This document shows positions 31,762-33,242 of a stretch of DNA of 33,242 nt, one piece after another. The position numbers were made by a program, and so were the translations under genes. Positions within the stretch are counted from its first letter, which is position 1. Each line of letters opens with the position of its first letter. The notes beneath the pieces were generated by a model. That model saw nothing but the letters and a program-made list of their open reading frames with translations, was not told the origin of the DNA and made no database searches. Source of the stretch: Synechococcus sp. AG-670-F04 (GTDB lineage Bacteria; Cyanobacteriota; Cyanobacteriia; PCC-6307; Cyanobiaceae). The stretch lies in the NCBI GenBank assembly GCA_003211515.1, contig QCSN01000020.1, positions 1 through 33,242 on the forward strand, in the 5' to 3' direction.

Positions 31762-33242
31762 TTAAATGATATGGATCGATTCAGCTGCGAATCCATTTGG
31801 GTTGTCGAGGATGGCGACCAGGCCTTTCCCATTCCCAAAACCAGGAATTGAACCATTGTCGTTGACCATCAACATCGACATGGGCTTGTGTTTCTGATCC
31901 CAGATGACAAGATCAACATCCGTGCGGCTGATTTGTTTTAACTCCCGCCTATTGTCGACTCTGGCGATCTCGATATCTGTTTGGCCATCGAACAGCTCTG
32001 CAGACAGCTCGATGACATCTCCCTGCTCTCCCCTGAAATCGAGGATTCTGTCTGCATGGCGTTTGCCAAACCGCTTGTGAGCTTCCAGGCTGAAGACATC
32101 ACGCCCACGGGTTTCGTTGAAATGCCCGTTCTCAGCTGAGCTGTGGTGCCGGGTGATCTGATCCTTTAGGCGTTCCGGACCAGTGACGATCTCCAGGGGC
32201 CGACTTGAACCCCCAGCTCGGCTGAAAAGGGTAAGGTCGTCGATAGAGAAAATGTCGCGATCTCCGGCACGATCGCCGTTGCCATCGTATTCCTCCCTGA
32301 GCACGAATCGTCCGACATCCTCTTCCTGTTCACACACATGGAATGCAATGTATTCAATGGCTGCATCGCTGGAGGAGACCCCTGCTCCGTGGGTTAATTC
32401 GCTGGTGATTAGATTGTCATTAACGTCATAAACGTCGAGATAAACATCGCGTTTGTCCTCACGGCCCATCAGGTAGAAACCAAAGCCATAAACGGGGTTT
32501 TCCCAGGCCGTGCCTCTGAAGTCTGTCCCTGAGAAGCGCACTTCCAGGCTTCCTTCGGCTGATTCACTTGGGGCAACCTCGAGAAATTGGTTGTAGGCCT
32601 CACCACTCACTGAATCGAATCCTTGGGTGGTGTTGATGCCTCGATCGATATTGCTTCCCGACTGTTCGCGGGCGAGACCTGGCTCGTCGGGGCCACCAAC
32701 GTTTCCAATTTCGCTGAGGCTGAAATCAACTTTGAAATCACTTCCCACATCCAAGAAGCGAACGGTTCCTTCTGCGTTGGCATCTGGGTTGTGAACACCG
32801 CTGAAACTGCCGACCACTCCCGTGGTGCGTCCATTGGCTCCAATCGCATAGGGACTCATTGATGCGTAAGGAGACACCGAACCTGTCATGGGCTGATATG
32901 TCGCACTTGGATCCGCTGCATCCACATCGAACCAGCCATTGTTCATTTCGAAGTTGATCAGCTGCTCTTTGAAGCCACCGGAGGAGCGAAGCTGCGTGGT
33001 GAAGAACTTTTCAAGGTTGTAAGCGTTCTGATAATCAGTGGTTCTGATCGATGCCACCGGAGTCGTTCTTGAGATGTCGTCGGTTCGGCTCAGGAGCATG
33101 AACGTGCTGCCTTCAGGGCAGCATTCGCCATAGTCTTCGCCTTCGGTGTCGCCATGGCCAGCGTGATCCGGGCCGTGATTGTCGTGGTGGCCAGCATGGA
33201 GATGAGGACGCTCCTCCCTCAATCCGTGGCCGAGGTGTTCTG
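31762..33242 (-). CDS. His-rich, RTX-like surface protein, N terminus beyond the right edge
   Basis: The frame is open to the window edge (EHLGHGL precedes the TTG at 33222), so the gene is partial. The visible 490 residues begin with a His-rich segment (HLHAGHHDNHGPDHAGHGD) and then have a beta-rich extracellular domain with many Asp, Gly and Asn (GVVGSFSGVHNPDANAEG, VYLDVYDVNDNL). The C terminus DRILDFRGEQGDVIELS followed by DLVIWDQ resembles the end domain of haemolysin-type calcium-binding proteins. A secreted or cell-surface role is likely; no enzyme motif is seen. The His-rich part may bind metal, which fits the zinc theme but is speculation. Confidence 0.72.
   Translation of the reverse strand, partial: EHLGHGLREERPHLHAGHHDNHGPDHAGHGDTEGEDYGECCPEGSTFMLLSRTDDISRTTPVASIRTTDYQNAYNLEKFFTTQLRSSGGFKEQLINFEMNNGWFDVDAADPSATYQPMTGSVSPYASMSPYAIGANGRTTGVVGSFSGVHNPDANAEGTVRFLDVGSDFKVDFSLSEIGNVGGPDEPGLAREQSGSNIDRGINTTQGFDSVSGEAYNQFLEVAPSESAEGSLEVRFSGTDFRGTAWENPVYGFGFYLMGREDKRDVYLDVYDVNDNLITSELTHGAGVSSSDAAIEYIAFHVCEQEEDVGRFVLREEYDGNGDRAGDRDIFSIDDLTLFSRAGGSSRPLEIVTGPERLKDQITRHHSSAENGHFNETRGRDVFSLEAHKRFGKRHADRILDFRGEQGDVIELSAELFDGQTDIEIARVDNRRELKQISRTDVDLVIWDQKHKPMSMLMVNDNGSIPGFGNGKGLVAILDNPNGFAAESIHII

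Overview
The window looks like an accessory chromosomal region of a marine picocyanobacterium, most likely marine Synechococcus. The reasons are the type of small genes (DUF3721, DUF3764, DUF411), a cyanobacterial SmtA-type metallothionein, Zur-type operators, an NtcA-type operator, and many short secreted or lipoprotein genes of the kind these genomes carry. I infer the taxon from gene content; no rRNA, tRNA, transposase or CRISPR was seen.

Layout. 1-389 is the decayed 5' half of a urea-type ABC transporter binding protein (urtA-like), with two frameshifts, cut by the left edge. 722-1777 holds a small minus-strand envelope operon (DUF411, DUF3721, PepSY-like membrane protein). 2407-2580 is a metallothionein (bmtA) behind a Fur/Zur-type palindrome. 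2663-8426 is an eight-gene minus-strand operon. Its first six genes are the conserved 'nitrogen starvation' Nit1C set: MSMEG_0572 family, nitrilase, radical SAM, GNAT, AIR-synthase-like and MSMEG_0570 family. Its last two genes (a DUF1348/NTF2-like protein and a DUF3050 haem-oxygenase-like protein) appear to be an extension. The seventh conserved member, a flavin monooxygenase, is divergent at 8584-9888, and the shared intergenic region contains a perfect GTA-N8-TAC NtcA box. This is the strongest candidate for an incompletely described system: a nitrogen-regulated pathway with unknown end product plus two extra possible tailoring enzymes.

10335-14870 is a loose set of small genes (cupin, VOC protein, lipoprotein, secreted protein, ureidoglycolate-lyase-like protein) with a candidate structured RNA ending at a strong terminator near 13909. 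15072-20360 is the zinc island. A COG0523/CobW GTPase and a WD40 protein run leftward and znuA-znuC-znuB run rightward from one Zur-type box at 17548-17570. ZnuA carries a 12-unit His-rich minisatellite. An alpha/beta hydrolase overlaps the 3' end of znuB tail to tail.

22480-24777 is a tandem family of small secreted proteins. They share almost the same Sec leader and 5' region but have different mature parts. Several are broken: an in-frame TAA, an in-frame TGA, a frameshift, an orphan leader, and a head-to-head fusion in which two divergent genes share the remains of their start codons. That fusion probably also removed the promoter of the array. 24778-27363 is AT-rich and carries a membrane protein and a sulfotransferase-like gene. 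27364-31595 returns to core-like composition (STAS fragment, DUF3764, FAD oxidoreductase, SDR). The right edge cuts a large His-rich, RTX-like surface protein.

Together the genes point to scarce-nutrient handling: nitrogen from unusual compounds (the nitrilase cluster, the urtA remnant, an AllA-like protein), and zinc and perhaps copper homeostasis, placed among fast-changing secreted-protein genes.
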